Part shown: in pieces, positions 7,539 to 12,970 of the stretch
Layout of the letters: each line of letters starts with the position of its first letter
Position numbering within the stretch: the stretch's first letter is position 1
DNA from: Bacillota bacterium
GTDB lineage: Bacteria > Bacillota > Clostridia > Peptostreptococcales > Anaerovoracaceae
Direction: 5' to 3'
Length of the DNA stretch: 12,970 nt
NCBI GenBank assembly: GCA_017619985.1
Contig: JAFZRG010000129.1
Span: 1 to 12,970, forward strand
The notes under the pieces: model-generated
Databases searched by the model: none
What the model was told of the DNA's origin: nothing
What the model saw: only the letters and a program-made list of their open reading frames with translations
Program-made: the position numbers and the translations under genes

Positions 7539-7582
7539 CTGTAAAACAAAAACGCTCCCGCGGGAGCGTTTTTGTTTTACAG
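7539..7582. terminator. Two-way intrinsic terminator, perfect 44-base palindrome
   Basis: Bases 7539-7560 and 7561-7582 are exact reverse complements. The GC core GCTCCCGCGGGAGC is flanked by A-rich and T-rich arms, so each strand gives a GC hairpin followed by a T tract (TTTTTGTTTT). It ends both the operon from the left and the convergent gene from the right. The stop codon of the - strand gene (7577-7579) lies inside the palindrome. Confidence 0.95.
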
Positions 7583-8095
7583 TTCGATCTTTTCAAAGCG
7601 GCCGAGGTTGTAGGAGATCTCCTCGGGCGTCAGATCCGGGAAACGGTCGAGGCCGTACTCGTGGCTGGCGACGCCCAGCTTTTCGGCTCTCATCTCGGTA
7701 AAGGCTTCAAGCAGCGTGCAGGGATCGCCGTCGATCAGGGCGCCTGCCTCTTCGTGCAGCCAGTTCCGGAGTTTGAACAGCTCCGTGATGAAGTCGTCCC
7801 GGTTCTGCTCCTCATCCAGGTCTTCCGCCAGCAGGAGCAGCCGCTGCTCCATGGCGTCCAGCGCTTCCGTCAGATCCTCAGCGGAGACTTCCTCCGGGAT
7901 CGCGTTCGCGAGCTCCGCCATATAGTTCTCCGCGAACTCGCCGGCATTCTCCGCGCGGATGGCGGAGAGGGCGTGGCGGAACAGGTCTTCGGAGATGTCT
8001 TCGTCGCTCTCCAGCAGGTCCGCCAGCTGTTCGAAATATTCCACGTCTTCCGGACTGTCGATCTCCAGAAGATCGTAAAGGTCTCTCTGCGTCAT
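7577..8095 (-). CDS. Unknown acidic 172-residue protein
   Basis: I do not recognise this protein. It is very rich in Glu, Asp, Leu and Ala, has no membrane segment or signal peptide, and looks almost wholly helical (for example EDLTEALDAMEQRLLLLAED). A few spots are less generic: RNWLHEEAG, HEYGLDRFPDLTPEE and the C-terminal YNLGRFEKIEL. AGGAG (8103-8107 on this strand) sits 7 bases before the ATG, and an extended -10 promoter is at 8129-8137, so it is a real, singly transcribed gene. It diverges from pepF with overlapping promoters and converges on the 119-residue gene through a shared terminator. An acidic helical protein could be an adaptor or inhibitor, but that is a guess. Confidence 0.75.
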   Translation of the reverse strand: MTQRDLYDLLEIDSPEDVEYFEQLADLLESDEDISEDLFRHALSAIRAENAGEFAENYMAELANAIPEEVSAEDLTEALDAMEQRLLLLAEDLDEEQNRDDFITELFKLRNWLHEEAGALIDGDPCTLLEAFTEMRAEKLGVASHEYGLDRFPDLTPEEISYNLGRFEKIEL

Positions 8096-8128
8096 TTTTC
8101 TTCTCCTAAAAGGCTCGAATTCCTTATA

Positions 8129-8137
8129 ATTATACCA
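8129..8137 (-). promoter_or_regulatory. Extended -10 promoter for the 172-residue gene
   Basis: On the - strand the bases read TGGTATAAT: a perfect TATAAT -10 box (8129-8134) with the TGn extension. No good -35 box is seen; its expected place (about 8152-8157) overlaps the -10 of the opposite promoter. Confidence 0.7.
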
Positions 8138-8152
8138 TTTTCAGATTATGTG

Positions 8153-8161
8153 TGGTATAAT
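8153..8161 (+). promoter_or_regulatory. Extended -10 promoter for the pepF operon
   Basis: TGGTATAAT on the + strand: perfect TATAAT (8156-8161) with TGn extension. The expected -35 place (about 8133-8138) overlaps the opposite -10 box, so the two promoters cannot easily be occupied together. Start is expected near 8168, giving a leader of about 27 bases. Confidence 0.75.
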
Positions 8162-8182
8162 ATTTTGGTTAATTTCGACCTT

Positions 8183-8190
8183 GGAGGTGA
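8183..8190 (+). promoter_or_regulatory. Strong ribosome binding site fixing the pepF start
   Basis: GGAGGTGA pairs fully with the 3' end of 16S rRNA and ends 4 bases before the ATG at 8195. The reading frame is open upstream as far as 7661, but that part lies before the promoter and over the - strand gene, so 8195 is the start. Confidence 0.9.
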
Positions 8191-8194
8191 CCCT

Positions 8195-9988
8195 ATGGCA
8201 AAGGACAGAAAAGATACACCCAGAGAATACACGTGGAACATCGAGGCGATGTACGAAACGTCTGCCGGCTGCGAAAAGGAACTGCAGCAGTGCATGGAAC
8301 TGGCGGAGAAGTTCAAGGAATACAAAGACAGTCTGGACAACGGTCCCAAGACGCTGCTCGCGGCGCTGAAAGACAGGGACACGATCATACGGAAGGTCAG
8401 CAAAGCGGCCAATTACGCTTTCCTGAAGAAGAGCGAGGATAACCGCGTATCGGAATTCCAGGCGCTCGCCGACAAGGCGATGATGATCATCGCCCGCGTG
8501 ACCGAGACCACCAGTTTCTTTACGCCGGAACTGGCGGAGATCCCCGAAGAGAAGCTTCGCAGCTGGATCGAAACGGAACCGGGCCTCGCGGTCTACGCGC
8601 ATTTCCTGGACGACGAGATCCTGCGCAAGCGTCCGCACATCCTTTCGAAGGAAGAGGAGAAACTGCTGGCGCAGCTGTCCGAGGTCGCAGACGCCATGGA
8701 CGACGCGTACTCCATGCTGAGCGACGCGGACTTCAAGTTCGGCACCATCCTGGACGAGAAGGGCGAAGAAGTCGAGGTGACCCACGGAAGCTACATCGGC
8801 CTGCTCTCCGGCAAGGACAGAAGGGTCAGGAAAGAAGCGTACGAGCACATGTATGCGCAGTACGAAGCCTACAGAAACACTGTAGCGACGCTGTATTCCT
8901 ACAGCGTCAAGCAGGATTCGGCCATGGCCCGCATCCGTAAATTCGACTCCGCGCTCGAGGCTGCCGTCTTCGACGACAATGTCTCCGCGGACGTATACAA
9001 CAACCTGATCGACGTGGTCAACGTGCATCTGCCCGCTCTGCACCGCTACGTGGCGCTGCGCAAGAAACTGCTGGGCCTGGAGGACCTGGCCATGTACGAC
9101 ATGTACGTGCCCGTGATGGACACGCCGGAAGAGGACATCCCCTACGAGACGGCGCAGGCCATCATCGACGAGGCGCTGACGCCTCTGGGCGAAGAATACC
9201 GGCAGATCGTCCGCGACGCATTCGCGAACCGCTGGGCGGACGTGTACGAGAACGAAGGAAAGACGAGCGGCGCCTTCTCCGGCGGCTGCTACGACAGCAT
9301 CCCGTACATCCTGCTGAACTACAACAACAAACTGGATGACGTCTTTACGACGATCCATGAGATGGGTCACTCCATGCAGACCTGGTATTCAAACCACAAC
9401 CAGGAACCGGTCAACGCGGAGTATCCGATCTTCACGGCGGAAGTCGCCAGCACGGTCAACGAATCGCTGCTGTACCGCCACCTGATCGACAACGCGAAGG
9501 ATGACCTGCAGAAGGCCTATCTGATCAACCAGTATCTCGACGGCTTCAAGGGGACGCTCTTCCGCCAGACGCAGTTCGCGGAATTCGAACGCGACGTGCA
9601 CGCGGCGCTGGAAGAGGGCGACATGCCCACCTGCGAATCCCTGTGCGAGCTGTACGGCAGGCTGAACGCGAAGTACTACGGGCCGGACGTGAATTACGAC
9701 GACCACATCGCCATCGAATGGGCACGCATCCCGCACTTCTACAGCGCGTTTTACGTCTATAAATACGCGACCGGCTATTCCGCAGCCACGGCGATCTCCA
9801 AGAAGATCCTCGAGGAAGGGCAGCCGGCAGCGGAGAACTATATCCGATTCCTCAAGTCCGGCGGCAGCGACTATCCGGTCGAACTGCTGAAGCTGGCAGG
9901 CGTGGATATGAGCACACCGGCACCCATAGAAGCTGCAATGGCAACGTTTGAGGAACTTCTGGACGAACTGGAGAGACTGATCGGTTAA
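8195..9988 (+). CDS. pepF: Oligoendopeptidase F, M3 family
   Basis: 597 residues, the normal length for PepF. The zinc motif is H388-E389-M-G-H392 in TTIHEMGHSMQTWYSN, with the third ligand probably E416 in FTAEVASTVNESLL. The N-terminal half (YTWNIEAMYET, and the long helices around FFTPELAEIPEEKL) is the typical oligopeptidase F domain; the C-terminal IPHFYSAFYVYKYATGYSAA helps form the closed channel. It is a cytoplasmic enzyme that cuts peptides of roughly 7-17 residues. It is first gene of a four-gene operon with nadK, an RluA-family gene and a YkvI-family gene. The order pepF, nadK, rluA recalls the B. subtilis yjbG-yjbN-yjbO region. Confidence 0.95.
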   Translation: MAKDRKDTPREYTWNIEAMYETSAGCEKELQQCMELAEKFKEYKDSLDNGPKTLLAALKDRDTIIRKVSKAANYAFLKKSEDNRVSEFQALADKAMMIIARVTETTSFFTPELAEIPEEKLRSWIETEPGLAVYAHFLDDEILRKRPHILSKEEEKLLAQLSEVADAMDDAYSMLSDADFKFGTILDEKGEEVEVTHGSYIGLLSGKDRRVRKEAYEHMYAQYEAYRNTVATLYSYSVKQDSAMARIRKFDSALEAAVFDDNVSADVYNNLIDVVNVHLPALHRYVALRKKLLGLEDLAMYDMYVPVMDTPEEDIPYETAQAIIDEALTPLGEEYRQIVRDAFANRWADVYENEGKTSGAFSGGCYDSIPYILLNYNNKLDDVFTTIHEMGHSMQTWYSNHNQEPVNAEYPIFTAEVASTVNESLLYRHLIDNAKDDLQKAYLINQYLDGFKGTLFRQTQFAEFERDVHAALEEGDMPTCESLCELYGRLNAKYYGPDVNYDDHIAIEWARIPHFYSAFYVYKYATGYSAATAISKKILEEGQPAAENYIRFLKSGGSDYPVELLKLAGVDMSTPAPIEAAMATFEELLDELERLIG

Positions 9989-9989
9989 C

Positions 9990-10790
9990 ATGAAAACTGT
10001 TTACGTCTACCGCAATCCGAGCGCCGATACGGCGCCTGTTGCGGAGGAACTGAAGAATAAACTGAAGGCGGCCGGCTTTACGGTCGCGGAGGAATTCGGC
10101 CCCGAGGTGGAATTCGCCTGCGTGGTCGGCGGCGACGGCACGTTCATGCACGGCCTGCGCGAGTGCGGATTCCCGGACATCCCCTTCGTGGGGGTCAATA
10201 CGGGCCATCTGGGCTTCTTCCAGGAATTCCAGCCGGAAGACCTGGATCAGCTCGTGGACATCATCCGCACGGGTGACTACCGCGTGCAGCGCCACCGCCT
10301 GCTGAAGGCGACGGTGCGCACGGAGGACGGGTCGGAGCACAGTTTCCGTGCGCTGACGGACGTCATCTTCCGCGGCAGCATCTCGAAGGTGACCCACCTC
10401 AACCTCGCCATCGGCGACAACTTCATCGAGAAATTCTCCGGCGACGGCATCCTGATCAGCTCGTCCGCGGGCAGCACGGCGTACAACTATTCGCTGGGCG
10501 GCAGCATCGTCGATCCGCGGGTCGCGCTGCTGCAGATCACCCCGATGGCGCCGATGAACACGACCGTGTTCCGCAGCTTCACTTCGAGCATCCTCGTGCC
10601 GCCCGGTCTGGACGTGCACATCTTCCCGGACCGCAATTTCAAGGATTCCGGGTATCTGATCGTCGACGGAGAAGAGTATTTCTTCGAGCACGTGGAGGAC
10701 ATCTCCGTCGATCTGGCGACGGATGAGATCCAGCTCGTGAGGCTCGCAGACTACGACTTCTGGTCCAAGGTCATGTCGAAGTTCCTGTAG
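9990..10790 (+). CDS. nadK: NAD kinase
   Basis: 266 residues, matching the short Firmicutes NAD kinases. The GGDGT motif is at residues 47-51 with catalytic D49, followed by FVGVNTGHLGFF and the nucleotide-binding GSTAYNYSLGGS. The enzyme phosphorylates NAD to NADP, the only route to NADP in most bacteria. Usually the segment before GSTAY reads TPT or TPS; here it is SSA, a mild variant. Only one base separates it from the pepF stop (TAA-C-ATG), and the nearest GGAGAG (9970-9975) is 14 bases away, so translation is probably coupled to pepF. It is followed 6 bases later by the RluA-family gene, a pairing common in Firmicutes. Confidence 0.95.
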   Translation: MKTVYVYRNPSADTAPVAEELKNKLKAAGFTVAEEFGPEVEFACVVGGDGTFMHGLRECGFPDIPFVGVNTGHLGFFQEFQPEDLDQLVDIIRTGDYRVQRHRLLKATVRTEDGSEHSFRALTDVIFRGSISKVTHLNLAIGDNFIEKFSGDGILISSSAGSTAYNYSLGGSIVDPRVALLQITPMAPMNTTVFRSFTSSILVPPGLDVHIFPDRNFKDSGYLIVDGEEYFFEHVEDISVDLATDEIQLVRLADYDFWSKVMSKFL

Positions 10791-10796
10791 GAAAGC

Positions 10797-11768
10797 ATGG
10801 AAACTGCCATCACCTACAAACTGACGCCGGAAGACGAGGGGCTTTACGTTAAAGAAGTGCTGCAGAGGCGCTTTGCGATCTCTTCGCGGCTGATGCGCAA
10901 AATCAAGGTGTCCGGGCAGATCGCACTGGACGGCCGGACGGCGCGCCTCCGCGACAGGGGAAAGCCCGGCCAGATCCTGACCGTCGCGTTCCCCGAGGAA
11001 AGCAGCTACTTTGAACCGGAGAACATCCCGCTGGACATCGTCTACGAAGACGACGACCTGCTGGTGGTCAACAAGCAGCCTTTCCTGGTGATCCACCCCA
11101 CGAAGAACTATCAGAGCGGCACGCTGGCGAACGCGCTGGCCTGGCGCCTGCAGGAGAAAGGGGAGCGCTGGAAGATCCGCTTTATCAACCGCCTGGACCG
11201 CGACACGTCCGGCCTCGTGCTGGTCGCGAAGAACGGCCACGCGCAGGACGCGGTGAGCAGCCAGATGGAAGCCGGAACGACGGTCAAGAAATATCTGGCG
11301 CTGGTGCACGGGCTGTTCGAAAAGCCGGAAGGAAAGATCGACCTGCCGATCGACAAGGACCCGGACCACAAGGCCCGCCGCATGGTGCGGGAGGACGGCT
11401 ATCCCAGCAAGACGCTTTACAAAGTGTTGCAAAGCTGGGACGTGCCCGACCTGGGTCCGGACTTCGCGCCGTGGACGGGGGAGAAGCGCATCGACGGGTA
11501 TTCCCTCGTCGAACTCACGCTCCTGACCGGGCGCACTCATCAGATCCGGGTGCATATGACCCATCTGGGTCACCCCATCGCCGGCGACGAGCTCTACGGA
11601 CAGCTGTACGGCTACGAAGCCGGAACGGACATCCTGAACAGGCAGGCGCTGCACGCGTACTGCCTGCAGCTGGCGCAGCCCATGACGGGCGAACCCATAG
11701 AACTGAAAACTGCGATGCCTTCCGATATGGCGGAATGCATCGAAAGGATAGAGAAACTTGAACACTGA
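10797..11768 (+). CDS. RluA family pseudouridine synthase
   Basis: 323 residues. An S4-like RNA-binding domain comes first (about residues 13-75), then the catalytic domain. The active-site segment is NRLDRDTSG with D134 as the catalytic aspartate, and the C-terminal family motif is GRTHQIRVHMTHLGHPIAGDELYG. The enzyme turns specific uridines in rRNA or tRNA into pseudouridine; whether it acts at RluD-like or other sites cannot be told. About 19 extra residues (213-231, SWDVPDLGPDFAPWTGEKR) separate the two halves of the catalytic sheet compared with E. coli RluD. The ribosome binding site AGGA (10789-10792) overlaps the nadK stop and is only 4 bases from the ATG, so coupling is likely. Its end overlaps the next gene by 11 bases. 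Confidence 0.93.
   Translation: METAITYKLTPEDEGLYVKEVLQRRFAISSRLMRKIKVSGQIALDGRTARLRDRGKPGQILTVAFPEESSYFEPENIPLDIVYEDDDLLVVNKQPFLVIHPTKNYQSGTLANALAWRLQEKGERWKIRFINRLDRDTSGLVLVAKNGHAQDAVSSQMEAGTTVKKYLALVHGLFEKPEGKIDLPIDKDPDHKARRMVREDGYPSKTLYKVLQSWDVPDLGPDFAPWTGEKRIDGYSLVELTLLTGRTHQIRVHMTHLGHPIAGDELYGQLYGYEAGTDILNRQALHAYCLQLAQPMTGEPIELKTAMPSDMAECIERIEKLEH
11743..11748 (+). promoter_or_regulatory. Ribosome binding site supporting a TTG start
   Basis: AAAGGA inside the end of the RluA-family gene lies 9 bases before a TTG at 11758. The next in-frame ATG falls about 40 codons later, within the first membrane helices, so the TTG is the reasonable start. Confidence 0.65.
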
Positions 11769-12810
11769 TACCAAACCCTTGAGCGTTCTGCGGATCGGCC
11801 TGATCTACACAGGCTGCCTCGTAGGCGCGGGGTTCGCTTCCGGGCGGGAAGCCTGGCAGTTCTTCGGCGTATTCGGCAAGATGGGATACGCCGGCGCGGT
11901 CGTCGCGACGCTGCTGTACGTCGGGGTTGGCCTGATGACGGTCACCATCGCGCACCGCAAGAACACCGGGGACGTATCCGCCCTGATCAACCCTACGGAC
12001 AACAAGCCGCTGAACACTTTCGTCGGCGTTATGATGTGCTTCTTTCTGCTCGTGGCTTACGTAGCTCTTACGGCGGCGGGAGGAGCACTGCTGGAAAGCA
12101 AGACGGGCCTCAGCCACGCCGTCGGAAGTCTGGTCATCTGCCTGCTGTGCATCATCAGCGCGCTCGGCGGATTCGCCAGCATCTCCAGCAAGGCCGGTAA
12201 GATCTCCCCGGTTCTTGTGGGCGGCACGCTGGTGCTGGCCGTTTACCTGATCGCGACGAACACGGAGGAAGTTGCGAACCTGCAGCCGCATCAGGCGAGC
12301 AGGGTCGCAGGCCACTGGCTGACCGCAGCCGTCTCCTACGTCGGCTACAACGCCACCGCCGCTGTGCCGGTGCTCGGACAGTGCGCCATGCACTCGGATT
12401 CCCCGAAGAAGAGCCTGAGAGGCGCTGCCCTCGGCGGGGTCATCCTCGGGACCTGCACGCTCATGCTGTTCCTGTCCACGTCGACGGATCCCGCGATGAG
12501 CGGCGCGAGCAGCTTTCCGATGATGGATCTGTGCGCCCGGGTCTTTCCGGTGCTCGGCAAGGTCTACGCGGTGTTGCTGCTGCTGGCCATCTTCATGACC
12601 CAGACAACGGTCTTCTACGGCTTCACGACGAAGCTGGGCGACCGGAAATACAGCAAAGCGATCGCATGGGCTGTGGGGCTCGCGGGCTACGTCTGTTCCC
12701 TGTACGGCTACTACAATTTCGTAGCAAACATCGTGCCCATCGTCGGCTATATCAGTTTGATCTTTTTCATACTGGAGATCATCAATTTGATTCGAGTTAA
12801 AAAATCCTAG
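11758..12810 (+). CDS. YkvI family membrane transporter
   Basis: 350 residues, about ten membrane helices, matching the YkvI family. The first helix carries the family pattern GLIYTGCLVGAGFASGREAWQFF, whose glycine-rich break resembles the substrate-binding bend of LeuT-fold carriers. A conserved mid-protein segment is SYVGYNATAAVPVLG. The likely role is sodium- or proton-coupled uptake or export of an amino acid or similar small solute, but no YkvI substrate is established. Translation starts at TTG with AAAGGA 9 bases upstream and overlaps the RluA-family gene by 11 bases. It is the last gene of the pepF operon; no GC-rich terminator with a T tract follows. Confidence 0.82.
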   Translation: MNTDTKPLSVLRIGLIYTGCLVGAGFASGREAWQFFGVFGKMGYAGAVVATLLYVGVGLMTVTIAHRKNTGDVSALINPTDNKPLNTFVGVMMCFFLLVAYVALTAAGGALLESKTGLSHAVGSLVICLLCIISALGGFASISSKAGKISPVLVGGTLVLAVYLIATNTEEVANLQPHQASRVAGHWLTAAVSYVGYNATAAVPVLGQCAMHSDSPKKSLRGAALGGVILGTCTLMLFLSTSTDPAMSGASSFPMMDLCARVFPVLGKVYAVLLLLAIFMTQTTVFYGFTTKLGDRKYSKAIAWAVGLAGYVCSLYGYYNFVANIVPIVGYISLIFFILEIINLIRVKKS

Positions 12811-12825
12811 ATTTTTATAGATAAT

Positions 12826-12932
12826 AGTGCGGGAGCGGGTGACGCGAGGGAAAGGGTCCCGCCCTGAGCGACAGCGAAGGGATGGGAAAGAGTGCCCTGC
12901 GGCAGGACCCGCGACCGCAAGAGAGGATCACT
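12826..12932 (+). ncRNA. Possible structured 5' leader of valS, unknown type
   Basis: The 122 bases between the ykvI-family stop and the valS start are G/C- and purine-rich after a short AT stretch. Visible pairings: (a) CCCT 12862-12865 with AGGG 12878-12881, closing GA-GC-GACA-GC-GA, i.e. a tandem G-A internal loop under a four-base loop; (b) TGCC 12893-12896 with GGCA 12901-12904; (c) GCGGGT 12835-12840 with ACCCGC 12907-12912, enclosing both; (d) GCGGGA 12829-12834 with TCCCGC 12857-12862, which crosses stem c. Stems c and d are alternatives or form a pseudoknot. A weak -10 (GATAAT, 12820-12825) could start the transcript just before it. No T-box sequence is present. GAGAGG (12921-12926) is the ribosome binding site. 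Folding was done by eye only. Confidence 0.45.
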
Positions 12933-12970
12933 ATGGAAAACAATCTCGCAAAGAACTACAAACCCAAGGA
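12933..12970 (+). CDS. valS: Probable valyl-tRNA synthetase, first 12 codons only
   Basis: The window ends after MENNLAKNYKPK. This matches the usual start of bacterial valyl-tRNA synthetases (M-x-N-L-x-K-x-Y-x-P-K-E). The enzyme charges tRNA-Val with valine in the cytoplasm. GAGAGG lies 6 bases before the ATG. The identification rests on a short N-terminal pattern, so it is tentative. Confidence 0.6.
   Translation, partial: MENNLAKNYKPK

Noticed and set aside
4699..7596. Two long - strand open frames (494 and 467 codons) opposite the DUF975 and Mur ligase genes
   Set aside because: They have no motifs or supported starts and mirror the codon bias of the + strand genes.
7661..8194. An upstream in-frame extension of pepF by 178 codons
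   Set aside because: It lies before the pepF promoter and over the - strand 172-residue gene; the GGAGGTGA at 8183-8190 and the normal PepF length set the start at 8195.
9852..11774. A 640-codon open frame on the - strand across nadK and the RluA-family gene
   Set aside because: It is antisense to two clear enzymes, is rich in Arg, His, Val and Gln with no recognisable domain, and arises from high third-position GC in the + strand genes.
12799..12816. A7/T5-type inverted repeat at the end of the ykvI-family gene as a terminator
   Set aside because: The stem is almost all A-T with a 3-base loop, too weak for an intrinsic terminator.
12811..12932. T-box riboswitch before valS
   Set aside because: The stretch is too short, has no T-box consensus segment and no terminator hairpin with a T tract.
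12827..12970. An open frame starting at GTG 12827 and running to the window end
   Set aside because: It has no ribosome binding site, an Arg/Gly-rich translation of low-complexity type, and overlaps the likely valS start in another frame; paired RNA structure explains the sequence better.

Overview
The window looks like a stretch of chromosome from a fairly GC-rich member of the Bacillota (Firmicutes). The evidence is gene content (M56 peptidase, YkvI-type carrier, DUF975 membrane protein, oligoendopeptidase F, a Mur ligase close to the streptococcal L-lysine type), strong GGAGG-type ribosome binding sites and extended -10 promoters. The gene pair NAD kinase/RluA pseudouridine synthase with pepF nearby recalls the yjbG...yjbN-yjbO region of Bacillus subtilis. 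I cannot decide between Clostridia and Erysipelotrichia. There are no mobile elements, CRISPR arrays, tRNAs or rRNAs; this is mostly housekeeping and cell-envelope DNA.

Layout. (1) Bases 1-954: 3' part of an M56 (BlaR1-like) membrane metallopeptidase on the + strand. It converges on a - strand pair, cardiolipin synthase (961-2442) and thioredoxin (2464-2781), transcribed from a promoter at 2824-2852. (2) From a divergent promoter at 2876-2884 runs a tight + strand operon: M50 site-2-protease-like peptidase, M42 aminopeptidase, DUF975 membrane protein, MurE-like ligase and a 119-residue unknown protein (gaps of 12, 18, 3 and 9 bases). (3) A perfect 44-base palindrome (7539-7582) is a two-way terminator shared with a convergent, very acidic 172-residue unknown gene on the - strand. 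(4) Two divergent extended -10 promoters, arranged as an inverted repeat and overlapping each other, drive that unknown gene leftward and a second + strand operon rightward: pepF, nadK, rluA-family and ykvI-family (gaps of 1 and 6 bases, then an 11-base overlap). (5) The last 160 bases hold a G/C- and purine-rich leader with several pairable segments, then the first 12 codons of what is probably valS.

How the genes fit together. The first operon combines envelope proteolysis, peptide turnover and peptidoglycan precursor synthesis; cardiolipin synthase across the divergent promoter is also an envelope enzyme. The second operon combines peptide hydrolysis, NADP supply, rRNA modification and a small-molecule carrier, which reads as a growth-linked housekeeping unit.

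The best candidate for something undescribed is the structured leader in front of valS: it has no T-box hallmark, but does have a hairpin with a tandem G-A internal loop and two competing GC stems. The mutually overlapping divergent promoters are the second.
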